Assembly (NCBI RefSeq): GCF_001661075.1
Contig: NZ_CP014870.1
Span: 620,001 to 684,000 of the forward strand
Direction of reading: 5' to 3'
Source of the DNA: Pseudomonas silesiensis
Lineage (GTDB): Bacteria; Pseudomonadota; Gammaproteobacteria; Pseudomonadales; Pseudomonadaceae
DNA length: 64,000 nucleotides
The translations under genes and the position numbers were made by a program. Shown here piece after piece: positions 26,709 through 35,779 of the stretch; within the stretch, counting starts at the first letter, position 1, and each line of letters begins with the position of its first letter. The notes under the pieces were generated by a model that saw nothing but the letters and a program-made list of their open reading frames with translations, was not told the DNA's origin and did not search any database.

Positions 26709-27386
26709 ATGACGTTCTCGATTATCGGACGCTGCCCTGAAACCGGTCAGCTCGGTATTGCCATCAGTTCTTCCAGCATTGCGGTCGGCGCACGCTGCCC
26801 TTGGGCGCGGGCAGGAGTGGGTGCGGTTTCCACGCAGAACATTACGCTGCCAGCGTTAGGGCCGCAGATCCTGGACCTGCTGGAGCACCAGCATCTGGAG
26901 CCTGACGCGGCACTGGACAAGGCACTCACGTCCAATGGCTGGAGCCAGTACCGACAGGTCACGGTGATCGATGCGTCAGGCCGGATTGCGCTGTTCAGCG
27001 GTAAAGAGTCGTTGGGCGTGCATAACGCCGTGAAAGGCGAGCAATGTGTCGCGGCGGGTAACCTGCTGAGCGATGTGCGGGTCATCGAGGCCATGGTCGC
27101 GGCGTTCGAAGTCGAGCCGGGTCAGTTGGCGGACCGTTTGCTGGCGGCCATGCACGCGGCCATGGCGGCCGGTGGCGAAGCGGGGCCGGTGCATTCCGCC
27201 GCGCTGAAAGTGGTGGGTGACCACACCTGGCCGATCATCGACTTGCGGGTGGACTGGGCCGAGGAAGATCCCATCGGGCAGCTTGATGGCCTCTGGCAGG
27301 CCTATCGACCGCAAATGCAGGACTACCTGACTCGCGCGCTCAACCCGACGACGGCGCCGAGCTACGGGGTGCCTGGGGATGAGTGA
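26709..27386 (+). CDS. DUF1028 family protein (Ntn-hydrolase-like)
   Basis: A 225-residue protein of the DUF1028 family, related to N-terminal-nucleophile hydrolases. Typical stretches are MTFSIIGRCPETGQLGIAIS, GARCPWARAGVGAVSTQN and the C-terminal DLRVDWAEEDPIGQL. The activity is not established; neighbours in many genomes are peptide or amide hydrolases. It starts at ATG 26709 with AAGGAGTGAGTC as binding site and overlaps argE by 8 bases, so the two are co-translated and probably process one substrate. Confidence 0.9.
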   Translation: MTFSIIGRCPETGQLGIAISSSSIAVGARCPWARAGVGAVSTQNITLPALGPQILDLLEHQHLEPDAALDKALTSNGWSQYRQVTVIDASGRIALFSGKESLGVHNAVKGEQCVAAGNLLSDVRVIEAMVAAFEVEPGQLADRLLAAMHAAMAAGGEAGPVHSAALKVVGDHTWPIIDLRVDWAEEDPIGQLDGLWQAYRPQMQDYLTRALNPTTAPSYGVPGDE

Positions 27387-28542
27387 TGCATCCAGTCGCG
27401 AGCTGCTGGATCGCCTGATTGGTTTCGCCACTGTCAGCCGCGATTCCAACCTTGAGTTGATTCGTTTCATCGAGGCCTATCTGGCCGAACACGGGGTTCA
27501 GAGTGAGCTCTTCTTCAACGAAGAAGGCACCAAGGCGAATCTGTTCGCGACCATCGGCCCGCTTGTCTCGGGTGGGGTGGTGCTGTCCGGTCACACCGAT
27601 GTGGTGCCGGTTGACGGACAGGCGTGGACGGTCGATCCGTTCCGGCTGACTGAAAAGGATGGGCGCTTGTACGGACGTGGCACCGCAGACATGAAAGGCT
27701 TCATCGCCTCGGTCCTCGCGGCGGTCCCGACCTTCGTGCAGCGTACGCTTGTGACGCCGGTGCACCTGGCCTTTTCCTATGATGAAGAAGTGGGTTGCCT
27801 GGGTGTCAGGCCGATGCTGGCCGAACTGGAGAAGCGGCCATTTAAACCGCGACTTTGCCTGATCGGCGAACCGACAGAACTCAAGCCTGTGCTCGGCCAC
27901 AAGGGCAAACTGGCGATGCGTTGCGAAGTGCGCGGTGCGGCGTGCCATTCGGCGTATGCGCCTTATGGGGTGAACGCGATCGAATATGCGGCACAGTTGA
28001 TTGGACGGCTCGGCGTGATCGGTGAGCAGCTGGCGCATCCCGACAACCACGATCAGCGTTTTGATCCGCCGTTTTCTACGGTGCAAACGGGTGTGATCAA
28101 AGGTGGCCGGGCGCTGAACATTGTTCCCGCTGAATGTGAGTTCGATTTCGAGGTCAGGGCGCTGCCGGACTTCGATGCTCAGGCAGTGGCGGACCAGTTG
28201 CAAGCGTTCGCCCACGAGCATGTGTTGCCCAAGATGCGCGCGGTGCAGGCGGACACCGATATCCGCCTGCGGCCGCTGAGCGCTTACCCCGGCTTGGCAA
28301 CACCGCCCGAGAGTGAAGCGGCGCGGCTGCTTGCGCTGTTGAGCAATTCTTCAGAATTTGGAACGGTCGCGTTTGGCACCGAGGGCGGGCTGTTTGATCA
28401 GGCTGGGATACCCACGGTGGTTTGTGGTCCCGGCAGCATGGATCAAGGGCACAAGCCTGACGAGTTCATTGCGCTGGATCAGTTGAGCGGTTGCGATGGG
28501 ATGCTGCTGCGCTTGGCTGACTACCTGTGTGGCGACATTTAA
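27379..28542 (+). CDS. argE: acetylornithine deacetylase, M20 family
   Basis: M20 di-zinc amidohydrolase of 387 residues. Metal ligands are visible in SGHTDVVPV (His, Asp), GTADMKGF (Asp) and FSYDEEVGC (catalytic Glu pair), with a dimerisation domain around residues 180-290 and a late His in GSMDQGHKPDEF. It fits ArgE of the non-cyclic arginine route, but Pseudomonas recycles acetyl groups via ArgJ and carries several ArgE-like M20 paralogues. The DUF1028 partner therefore suggests a catabolic N-acyl amino acid or amide substrate. Its stop abuts a BIME. Confidence 0.85.
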   Translation: MSDASSRELLDRLIGFATVSRDSNLELIRFIEAYLAEHGVQSELFFNEEGTKANLFATIGPLVSGGVVLSGHTDVVPVDGQAWTVDPFRLTEKDGRLYGRGTADMKGFIASVLAAVPTFVQRTLVTPVHLAFSYDEEVGCLGVRPMLAELEKRPFKPRLCLIGEPTELKPVLGHKGKLAMRCEVRGAACHSAYAPYGVNAIEYAAQLIGRLGVIGEQLAHPDNHDQRFDPPFSTVQTGVIKGGRALNIVPAECEFDFEVRALPDFDAQAVADQLQAFAHEHVLPKMRAVQADTDIRLRPLSAYPGLATPPESEAARLLALLSNSSEFGTVAFGTEGGLFDQAGIPTVVCGPGSMDQGHKPDEFIALDQLSGCDGMLLRLADYLCGDI

Positions 28543-28645
28543 CTGTAGGAGCGAGCTTGCTCGCGATGGACTCAAGAGCGCCGCGTTTAGCCAGTAAACA
28601 CGCGTTATCGTTAACGACCATCGCGAGCAAGCTCGCTCCTACAGG
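28543..28645. repeat. BIME: inverted REP pair overlapping the LysR gene end
   Basis: CTGTAGGAGCGAGCTTGCTC arms enclose a spacer with AAGAGCGCCGCGTTTAGCCA and GCGTTATCGTTAACGACC, identical to the spacer core at 41717. It starts at the first base after the argE stop, and its right arm supplies the last codons and stop of the convergent LysR gene. Confidence 0.9.
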
Positions 28646-29565
28646 GGGGCTGCGACTTTCTGGCTCAGTTGTTCGCGGCAGAAGTCCACGAACAACTGTG
28701 CAGGCTTGGTCAGTTGGCTGCGTTTCAAATGGGCGGACGCCAGGCCGGACAGGGTGACCGGCTCTTTGATGTTCACCGAGATCACCTTCTTGCCATCGTA
28801 AGTGCATTCCGAGTGCGGGCGGGTGACCAGGATCGAGAAGCCGAACCCCTGACCGACCATACCGCGCACCATCTCGATCGAGGGCGAGCTGAACACGATG
28901 TTGGGCGTCAGCTCCAGCTCGTGGAACAGGCTGACAAAGTAGGTCCGGCTCGGTTGCACATCGAGAAGAATCATCGGCTCGCTGCACAGGTCCCGTAGCG
29001 ATACCTCCTTCTGGTCGGCAAAGCGGTGCCCTTCAGGCAACAGGACGTAAGGCTTTTGCGGTGGCATCAGCGGCGTGGTCTGGATGGTGCCGTCCAGACC
29101 GTGATCGTAGAGGAACGCCACATCGAAAGTACCAGCGGTCAAGCCCTGCACCAGCTCTTGTTGCTCGCCATCGCGAATGCGTATGTCCACGCCCGGGTAA
29201 AGCTTGCGAAAGCCGGCGATCAGTTGCGGCAGGTACAGCGGGGCGACGGTCTCGAAGCAGCCGATGTCGATCTGTCCGGAGACCGTGTCGTTATCGGCCA
29301 GCGCGTTCTGTTCAAACTCCCTGGCCATGCGCAGCAGTTCTTGCGCCTTGTGATAGAAACGCGTGCCGGTGGGCGTCAGGGAAACGCCCTGGGCGTGGTG
29401 GCGGATGAACAGCTGGACGTTGAACGACTCCTCCAGACTCTTGATCGCCGTCGATACCGAGGGCTGCGCGATATACAGCTGCCGCGAGGCCTCGGCGACG
29501 CTGCCGGCTTCCACCGTTGTGACGAAATACTTGAGTTGCCGCAATGTATAGGAAGCCACACGCAC
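28639..29565 (-). CDS. LysR family transcriptional regulator
   Basis: A 308-residue LysR regulator: winged HTH (about residues 5-65; GSVAEASRQLYIAQPSVSTA) and a periplasmic-binding-fold effector domain (about 92-300). The start is a GTG at 29565 (MRVASYTLRQL); another GTG two codons on is possible. It is divergent from the aldehyde dehydrogenase gene across 223 bases, so it probably controls the amine-catabolic set to its right, with a catabolic intermediate as inducer. The final codons and stop lie inside a REP arm. Confidence 0.88.
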   Translation of the reverse strand: MRVASYTLRQLKYFVTTVEAGSVAEASRQLYIAQPSVSTAIKSLEESFNVQLFIRHHAQGVSLTPTGTRFYHKAQELLRMAREFEQNALADNDTVSGQIDIGCFETVAPLYLPQLIAGFRKLYPGVDIRIRDGEQQELVQGLTAGTFDVAFLYDHGLDGTIQTTPLMPPQKPYVLLPEGHRFADQKEVSLRDLCSEPMILLDVQPSRTYFVSLFHELELTPNIVFSSPSIEMVRGMVGQGFGFSILVTRPHSECTYDGKKVISVNIKEPVTLSGLASAHLKRSQLTKPAQLFVDFCREQLSQKVAAPL

Positions 29566-29719
29566 CTCGTTCTGCTCTGTTTTGCGGTGAAAGCCCGGAT
29601 GGCCGTCGCACAGATTATTGACTGAACCTTACCCTATGCGGGTTCCGGACTGGGTCTGCGCTTACCTAGTTTTTTCTTATACCCCGAGCACATTTTTAAT
29701 AATTTTCCTCTTCGCACGG

Positions 29720-29749
29720 TTGACGCACTATCTCTACAACCTCTGATAA
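29720..29749 (+). promoter_or_regulatory. candidate sigma-70 promoter of the amine-catabolic genes
   Basis: TTGACG (29720-29725) and TGATAA (29744-29749) with an 18-base spacer, 39 bases before the GTG start of the aldehyde dehydrogenase gene and inside the LysR-divergent region. Confidence 0.45.
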
Positions 29750-29788
29750 CAACCCCGACCACCCTGGCGGTCGTAAAGGGAGCGTAGC

Positions 29789-31279
29789 GTGTTCGACCTC
29801 GACTATTGGCAGCAACGAGCTGCCCGGCAAACCTTCTCTGACAAAGCCTTGATCGATGGCCGGCAAGTCTCTGCGTCTTCGGGCGCAACATTCGATTCGA
29901 TCAACCCGGCGACGAATCAGTTGCTTGCCCGTGTCGCCGCGTGTGGCGAAGTGGACGTGGAACTCGCCGTGCGCAGTGCGCGCCGTGCTTTCAACGAAGG
30001 CCCTTGGGCGCGGATGGCACCGGTTGAGCGCAAGCGGGTGATGCTGCGTCTGTCTGAGCTGGTGCTGGCCCATCGCGAAGAGCTGGCCTTGCTCGACTCG
30101 GTGAACATGGGCAAACCGGTGATGGATGCCTACAACATCGACGTCCCCGGCGCCGCCCATGTGTTCGCCTGGTACGGCGAGTCGCTGGACAAGCTTTACG
30201 ATCAGGTCGCGCCGACGGCGTCATCGGCGCTGGCGACCATCACCCGTGAAGCGCTGGGCGTGGTGGCGGCCGTGGTGCCGTGGAACTTCCCGCTCGACAT
30301 GGCGGCCTGGAAACTGGCACCGGCCCTGGCGGCCGGTAATAGCGTGGTGCTCAAGCCCGCCGAGCAATCACCGTTTTCGGCGTTGCGTCTGGCCGAGTTG
30401 GCGCTGGAAGCCGGTTTGCCACCCGGCGTGCTGAACGTGCTGCCGGGGCTGGGCGAGTCTGCCGGCAAGGCGCTGGGCCTGCATCCGGATGTCGATTGCC
30501 TGGTGTTCACCGGCTCGACTCAGGTGGGCAAATACTTCATGCAGTACGCCGCGCAATCGAACCTCAAGCAGGTCTGGCTTGAGTGCGGGGGCAAGAGCCC
30601 GAGCCTGGTGTTCGACGACTGCCGGGATCTTGATCTGGCGGCGGAGAAAGCGGCATTCGGCATTTTCTTCAATCAGGGCGAGGTCTGCTCGGCCAACTCG
30701 CGACTGTATGTGCAAAGTTCGATTAAGGATGAGTTTATCGAGCGTCTGTTGGAAAAAGCCAAAGCCTGGATGCCCGGCGATCCACTGAACCCTGCGAGTG
30801 CCGCTGGCGCCATTGTCGATTCGGCACAGGCATCGCGCGTGATGAGCTTTATCGAACGCGCCCACGAAGACGGGGCCCGACTGCTCACCGGCGGCCGTCG
30901 CTTGAGCTTCAACGGTTCCGACAACTTTATCGAGCCGACCATTTTTGCCGACGTCGATCATGACTCGCACCTGTCCCGCGAAGAGGTGTTCGGGCCGGTG
31001 CTGGCGATTTCCACGTTCGATACCGAAGAGCAAGCGGTGCGGCTGGCCAACGACAGCATCTATGGGCTGGCCGCCTCAGTGTGGAGCGATGACCTGAATC
31101 GCGCGCACCGGGTTGCACGGGCGCTGAAGGCCGGCACCGTTTCGGTGAACACCGTGGATGCCCTCGATGTCAGCGTGCCATTCGGTGGCGGCAAGCAATC
31201 GGGTTTCGGTCGGGACCTGTCGTTGCACTCGTTCGATAAATACACCCAATTGAAAACAACTTGGTTTCAATTGCGTTGA
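29789..31279 (+). CDS. aldehyde dehydrogenase, PuuC-like
   Basis: NAD(P)+-dependent aldehyde dehydrogenase of 496 residues. Catalytic C300 is in FFNQGEVCSANSR and general base E265 in VWLECGGKSP; the cofactor motif FTGSTQVGKYF lies near 240-250 and VPWNFPLD near 163-170. Similarity to gamma-glutamyl-gamma-aminobutyraldehyde dehydrogenase (PuuC) fits oxidation of an aminoaldehyde formed by the transaminase two genes on. The start is the GTG at 29789, behind AAAGGGAG. First gene of the cluster, divergent from LysR; a hairpin follows it. Confidence 0.9.
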   Translation: MFDLDYWQQRAARQTFSDKALIDGRQVSASSGATFDSINPATNQLLARVAACGEVDVELAVRSARRAFNEGPWARMAPVERKRVMLRLSELVLAHREELALLDSVNMGKPVMDAYNIDVPGAAHVFAWYGESLDKLYDQVAPTASSALATITREALGVVAAVVPWNFPLDMAAWKLAPALAAGNSVVLKPAEQSPFSALRLAELALEAGLPPGVLNVLPGLGESAGKALGLHPDVDCLVFTGSTQVGKYFMQYAAQSNLKQVWLECGGKSPSLVFDDCRDLDLAAEKAAFGIFFNQGEVCSANSRLYVQSSIKDEFIERLLEKAKAWMPGDPLNPASAAGAIVDSAQASRVMSFIERAHEDGARLLTGGRRLSFNGSDNFIEPTIFADVDHDSHLSREEVFGPVLAISTFDTEEQAVRLANDSIYGLAASVWSDDLNRAHRVARALKAGTVSVNTVDALDVSVPFGGGKQSGFGRDLSLHSFDKYTQLKTTWFQLR

Positions 31280-31296
31280 GCGTCTCCTGAATAATT

Positions 31297-31321
31297 AACC
31301 GCACGCTGATGGTGTGCGGTT
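31297..31321 (+). terminator. hairpin between the aldehyde dehydrogenase and binding-protein genes
   Basis: AACCGCAC (31297-31304) pairs with GTGCGGTT (31314-31321) around a 9-base loop. Only a short T run follows, so it may be a leaky terminator or an RNA-stabilising hairpin within the cluster. Confidence 0.5.
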
Positions 31322-31428
31322 TAAAGAATAAAAAGATGTCATCGCGCGGAGAGTCATCCGTGTACTTGCGGCTGCGTGGCCGTGACTGCCTCAGTAACTA
31401 ACCACAATTAAAAAGTGAGGGAGCTTTC

Positions 31429-32484
31429 ATGTTCAGATATTCGTCTTCGAGCGTTACAGCAGCGGCGGGTTTAACGGCGCTTCTGGTAGTTACGGCGCCT
31501 GTTGTTGCGCACTCCGAAAGTCTTACGGTCATTTCGTTCGGCGGTGCCACCAAGGCGGCGCAAGAGGGGGCTTATTTCAAACCCTTTGAACAAAGTGGCG
31601 CTGGCAAAGTTGTCGTTGGCGAGTACAGCGGAGAACTGTCCAAAGTCAAAGCCATGGTCGATGTGGGCCAGGTCAGTTGGGATGTTGTCGAAGTCGAAAG
31701 CCCGGAACTGCTGCGCGGTTGTGAAGAAGGGCTGTTCGAGCGGCTGGATCCGGCGCTGATCGGCGATTCAAAAAACTATCTGGCTGGCGCTGTCAGCGAG
31801 TGCGGCGTGGCCAGTTATGTCTGGTCGATGGTGCTCGCCTACAACTCGAACAAGGTGAGCGCGGCGCCAACCTCCTGGGCGGACATGTGGAACCTGCAGC
31901 AATTCCCTGGCAAACGCGGCCTGCGCAAGGGCGCCAAGTACACGCTGGAAGTGGCGCTGCTCGCCGACGGGGTCAAACAGGATGACCTGTACACAGTGCT
32001 GGGCACCAAGGCCGGCGTGGATCGCGCTTTTCACAAGCTCGACCAGATCAAGCCCTCGATCCAGTGGTGGGAAGCCGGAGCGCAACCCCCGCAATGGCTC
32101 GCGGCAGGCGACGTCGTGATGTCGGCGGCCTACAACGGCCGGATTGCCGTGGCGCAAAAGGAAGGCTCGAAACTGGCCATTTCATGGAACGGCCACCTCT
32201 ACGATCCCGATCACTGGGCCATCGTTCGCGGCAGTCCGAACAAGGCGCTGGCCGAGCGGTTCATCGTGTTTGCCAGCCAGGCGAGTGGGCAGAAGTCCTT
32301 CTCCACGCAGATTCCCTACGGCCCGATCCGCAAGGATGTGCTGGCGCAGCTACCGGCCGACACGCTCGCCCAGTTGCCCACCGCTCAGGCCAATCTGGCT
32401 GAAGGCCAGTTGGTCGATGCCACGTTCTGGGTCGATCACGGCGAAGAACTCGAGGAACGTTTCAACGCCTGGGCGGCCCGCTAA
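31429..32484 (+). CDS. periplasmic binding protein, PotD/PotF-like
   Basis: Extracellular solute-binding protein of the spermidine/putrescine type (COG0687), 351 residues with a signal peptide (1-29, cut near VVAHS-ES). Family signatures: LTVISFGGATKAAQEGAYF at the mature N-terminus, WDVVEVESPEL near 85, PTSWADMWNLQQFPGKRGLRKG near 145 and WAIVRGSPNKALAERFI near 263. No ABC permease or ATPase gene lies nearby, so it works with components encoded elsewhere, presents substrate to the adjacent APC permease, or acts as a sensor. GTGAGGGAG precedes the ATG. Confidence 0.88.
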   Translation: MFRYSSSSVTAAAGLTALLVVTAPVVAHSESLTVISFGGATKAAQEGAYFKPFEQSGAGKVVVGEYSGELSKVKAMVDVGQVSWDVVEVESPELLRGCEEGLFERLDPALIGDSKNYLAGAVSECGVASYVWSMVLAYNSNKVSAAPTSWADMWNLQQFPGKRGLRKGAKYTLEVALLADGVKQDDLYTVLGTKAGVDRAFHKLDQIKPSIQWWEAGAQPPQWLAAGDVVMSAAYNGRIAVAQKEGSKLAISWNGHLYDPDHWAIVRGSPNKALAERFIVFASQASGQKSFSTQIPYGPIRKDVLAQLPADTLAQLPTAQANLAEGQLVDATFWVDHGEELEERFNAWAAR

Positions 32485-32585
32485 ACCGCTGCTGTCGTCG
32501 ATCGCCACTCAAGGATGAGTCGCGATGTTTATCCCTGCCTTCCACCTGAAGGCGATCAACAACAAGAAAACACGGGGAGTTTGTC

Positions 32586-34031
32586 ATGAGTTCAAGTACA
32601 ACCACGTCCATCCAGGGACAGTCCGGCGGATTGCGCCGGGTCCTGGGGCTGGGCTCGTTGCTGGCCGTTGCGGTGGGCGTCGTGGTCTCGCAGGGCGTCA
32701 TGGTGCTGATGCTGCAAGGTGCGGGCATCGCCGGTTTCGGTTTCATCATTCCGCTGGCCATCGCGTATGTGCTGGCAATCACCTACGCCTGGTCGTTTTC
32801 CGAATTGGCCTTGATGATTCCGAAGGCAGGCAGCCTCAGCAGTTACACGGAAGTGGCGATCGGGCATTTCCCGGCGATTCTGGCAACCTTCTCGGGGTAC
32901 ATGGTGGTGGCGATGTTTGCGCTCTCCGCTGAACTGCTGTTGCTGGATCTGGTGATCAGCAAGGTCTACCCGGATGTCATTCCGCACATGGTGGTGGCCT
33001 ACGGGGTGTTGGGGCTGTTCACCGTTTTGAATTTGTTCGGCATTGATGTGTTCGCCAAGCTGCAGAACGTGCTGGCGCTGGTGATGGTGGTGATTCTCGT
33101 CGCCATGGGCCTGGCTTCGCTGAGTAACGGTCAGGCCAGTCTGCAGTTGCCGCTCGATCAGGGTTGGAATCCGTTGGAATTCGGCGCAATCACCCTGGCG
33201 GCCATGGCGGTGTGGGGCTTTGTCGGGGCTGAATTCGTCTGCCCGCTGGTGGAAGAAACCCGCAATCCCGAGCGCAATATTCCGCGTTCGATGACCATCG
33301 GTTTGACCGTGATCTTCGGCGTGATCGCGCTGTACTGCTTTGGCGCGCTGCTGTGCATTCCACGTGAGCAACTGGCCAGCGATGCGCTGCCTCACTACCT
33401 GCTCGCCACCACCGTTTTCGGTGAGGCAGGCAAGCTGTTCCTGGTGGTCGCGGCCATTACCGCCACTTGCAGCACCGTGAATTCGTCCCTGGCTGCTTTA
33501 CCCCGCATGCTGTACGGCATGGCGCAAAACGGCCAGGCCTTCCCGCAATTCAAGAAACTCACTGCACGTGGCCGCACGCCATGGGTGGCGGTGCTGTTCG
33601 TCGCAGCGATCACCGGTCTGCCGATCCTCATTCTGGGGCACGACGCTGCCGCGATCAGCTTGCTGCTGCTGGCTGCCGCGCTCGCCTGGCTGCTGGCCTA
33701 CATCATCGTGCACATCGATGTGATCGCCTTGCGCCGCCGCTATCCCCATCTGGCCCGTCCATTCCGCTCACCCTTCTATCCTTGGCCACAAGTCATTGGC
33801 ATCGCCGGCATGCTGTTTGCGATCTACCACGTGTCGCCCACGCCGGAGATGACCGCTAGTATTTTTGGCTGTGCCGGCGTGGTGCTGGGCGTGATTTCGC
33901 TGATTGCCGTGGTATGGGTCAAGTTCGTGATGCGCAAACCGCTGTTTACGCCGGAGCCACTCATTCAAAACGAATCCCAGGGCAACGACGTGCCGAAGAT
34001 GACGCCGATCGCTACGGTGTCCGGGAACTGA
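32586..34031 (+). CDS. APC-superfamily amino acid/polyamine permease
   Basis: Inner-membrane secondary transporter of 481 residues with about 12 membrane helices. Conserved APC features include GLGSLLAVAVGVVVSQGVM near residue 20, GAEFVCPLVEETRNPERNIP near 215 and FPQFKKLTARGRTPWVAV near 320. Its substrate is not shown by sequence; with a PotD-like binding protein before it and a class III transaminase 28 bases after it, an amine or omega-amino acid is likely. ACGGGGAG precedes the ATG. Confidence 0.88.
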   Translation: MSSSTTTSIQGQSGGLRRVLGLGSLLAVAVGVVVSQGVMVLMLQGAGIAGFGFIIPLAIAYVLAITYAWSFSELALMIPKAGSLSSYTEVAIGHFPAILATFSGYMVVAMFALSAELLLLDLVISKVYPDVIPHMVVAYGVLGLFTVLNLFGIDVFAKLQNVLALVMVVILVAMGLASLSNGQASLQLPLDQGWNPLEFGAITLAAMAVWGFVGAEFVCPLVEETRNPERNIPRSMTIGLTVIFGVIALYCFGALLCIPREQLASDALPHYLLATTVFGEAGKLFLVVAAITATCSTVNSSLAALPRMLYGMAQNGQAFPQFKKLTARGRTPWVAVLFVAAITGLPILILGHDAAAISLLLLAAALAWLLAYIIVHIDVIALRRRYPHLARPFRSPFYPWPQVIGIAGMLFAIYHVSPTPEMTASIFGCAGVVLGVISLIAVVWVKFVMRKPLFTPEPLIQNESQGNDVPKMTPIATVSGN

Positions 34032-34059
34032 ACCTTTTTTCACTTCAGGAGAATAAGAA

Positions 34060-35442
34060 ATGACAACAGACTACAAACCTCAGCGCGAAACCAAGGACTA
34101 CCAGGCGGCCGATGCCGCCCACCACATCCACGCATTCCTCGATCAGAAGGCGTTGAACGAAGAAGGCCCACGCGTGATCGTTGGTGGCGAGCGCCTGCAT
34201 CTGTGGGACAACGACGGCAATCGTTACCTCGATGGCATGTCCGGTTTGTGGTGCACCAACCTCGGTTACGGGCGCAAGGATCTGGCCGCGGCGGCGACCC
34301 GTCAGCTGGAGCAATTGCCGTACTACAACATGTTCTTCCACACCACTCACCCGGCGGTGGTCGAGCTGTCCGAGCTGCTGTTCAGCCTGCTGCCCAAGCA
34401 CTACAGCCACGCGATCTACACCAACTCCGGTTCTGAAGCCAACGAGGTACTGATCCGTACGGTGCGCCGTTACTGGCAGGTGCTCGGCAAGCCGCAGAAG
34501 AAGGTCATGATCGGTCGCTGGAACGGTTATCACGGCTCTACCCTGGCCGCCAGCGCGATGGGCGGCATGAAGTTCATGCACGAAATGGGCGGTGTGATTC
34601 CGGATGTCGCGCACATCGATGAACCGTACTGGTTTGGCCATGAAGGTGATCTGACGCCCGCCGAATTCGGCTTGCGCGCGGCCCGGCAACTGGAGACCAA
34701 GATTCTCGAGCTGGGCGCGGAGAACGTCGCGGCCTTCATCGCCGAGCCGTTCCAGGGTGCTGGCGGCATGATCTTCCCGCCAGAGAGCTACTGGCCGGAA
34801 ATCCAGCGCATCTGCCGCAAGTACGACGTGCTGCTGTGTGCGGACGAGGTGATCGGTGGCTTCGGGCGTACCGGTGAATGGTTTGCGCACCAACACTTTG
34901 ATTTCGAGCCGGACACCCTGTCGATCGCCAAGGGCCTGACCTCGGGTTACATCCCGATGGGCGGCCTGATCCTCAGCCGGCGCATGGCCGAGGTACTGGT
35001 GGAGCAGGGCGGCGTGTTTGCCCACGGCCTGACCTATTCCGGTCACCCGGTGGCGGCCGCGGTCGCGATTGCCAACCTCACGGCGCTGCGTGATGAGGGT
35101 GTCGTCACCCAAGTGAAAAATGACACCGGCCCGTACCTGCAACAGTGTCTGCGCGAGGTGTTTGGCAATCACCCGCTGGTGGGTGAGATCCAGGGTGTCG
35201 GCCTGGTGGCGGCGTTGCAGTTTGCCCAGGACAAGGCGACCCGCAAGCGCTTCGCCAACGAAGGCGACATCGCCTGGCGCTGCCGCACGATCGGTTTTGA
35301 GGAAGGGGTGATTATTCGCTCGACGCTGGGCCGCATGATCATGGCGCCGGCATTGATTGCGACGCGTGCTGAAATTGATGAGCTGGTTGGTAAGACGAAG
35401 ATTGCTGTTGATAGAACGGCTAAAGAAATTGGCGTGCTTTAA
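34060..35442 (+). CDS. class III (omega) aminotransferase, SpuC-like
   Basis: PLP-dependent fold-type I transaminase of 460 residues. The Schiff-base lysine is K291 in SIAKGLTSGYIPMGG; other cofactor contacts are TNSGSEANEV (121-130), W154-N155-G156-Y157-H158-G159 and CADEVIGGFGRTG (260-272). It belongs with the putrescine/diamine:pyruvate transaminases (SpuC type) and beta-alanine:pyruvate enzymes. It would release an aminoaldehyde or oxoacid for the dehydrogenase encoded at 29789. It lies 28 bases after the permease gene. A BIME follows and may end this transcript. Confidence 0.9.
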   Translation: MTTDYKPQRETKDYQAADAAHHIHAFLDQKALNEEGPRVIVGGERLHLWDNDGNRYLDGMSGLWCTNLGYGRKDLAAAATRQLEQLPYYNMFFHTTHPAVVELSELLFSLLPKHYSHAIYTNSGSEANEVLIRTVRRYWQVLGKPQKKVMIGRWNGYHGSTLAASAMGGMKFMHEMGGVIPDVAHIDEPYWFGHEGDLTPAEFGLRAARQLETKILELGAENVAAFIAEPFQGAGGMIFPPESYWPEIQRICRKYDVLLCADEVIGGFGRTGEWFAHQHFDFEPDTLSIAKGLTSGYIPMGGLILSRRMAEVLVEQGGVFAHGLTYSGHPVAAAVAIANLTALRDEGVVTQVKNDTGPYLQQCLREVFGNHPLVGEIQGVGLVAALQFAQDKATRKRFANEGDIAWRCRTIGFEEGVIIRSTLGRMIMAPALIATRAEIDELVGKTKIAVDRTAKEIGVL

Positions 35443-35469
35443 GTAACTATTACATGCACGCCTTAACTT

Positions 35470-35571
35470 TGTAGGAGCGAGCTTGCTCGCGAAAAACCAG
35501 AGGACGCCACTGGGTGTCTGGTTTTGCGCGTTATCGTTCACGACCATCGCGAGCAAGCTCGCTCCTACAGG
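35470..35571. repeat. BIME: inverted REP pair (GTAGGAGCGAGC class)
   Basis: TTGTAGGAGCGAGCTTGCTC and complement enclose a spacer containing AAACCAGAGGACGCC...GGTGTCTGGTTT (its own hairpin) and GCGCGTTATCGTTCACGACC. It lies between the transaminase and monooxygenase genes. Confidence 0.9.
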
Positions 35572-35779
35572 TTTTGCGTTTATTAAGTGAAGATCGAAGT
35601 TGGTTGTTAGTAAGTTTTTTCATGGGCAACAACTACAAAAATCATATTTTCGCTATTGGCATTCGCTAAGCACAATAAAACGACCCCGCCAGCAAAGTGA
35701 TCTACGCGGAATTAATTATTGAAACAGCTGATCTGTCGCGACTTGCCGCGCCATAGTCGCCTCTCTGAAGGACACAAGC
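35572..35779. other. upstream region of the monooxygenase gene
   Basis: About 200 AT-rich bases right of the BIME, presumably holding the promoter of the monooxygenase-RidA pair. TTGGCATTCGCTAAGC at 35656 has the GG-N10-GC spacing of a sigma-54 site but a poor -12 element. No open frame is seen. Confidence 0.4.

Noticed and set aside
35656..35671. Sigma-54 promoter before the monooxygenase gene
   Set aside because: GG-N10-GC spacing fits, but the -12 part reads AAGCA instead of TTGCA and no enhancer-binding regulator gene is nearby.
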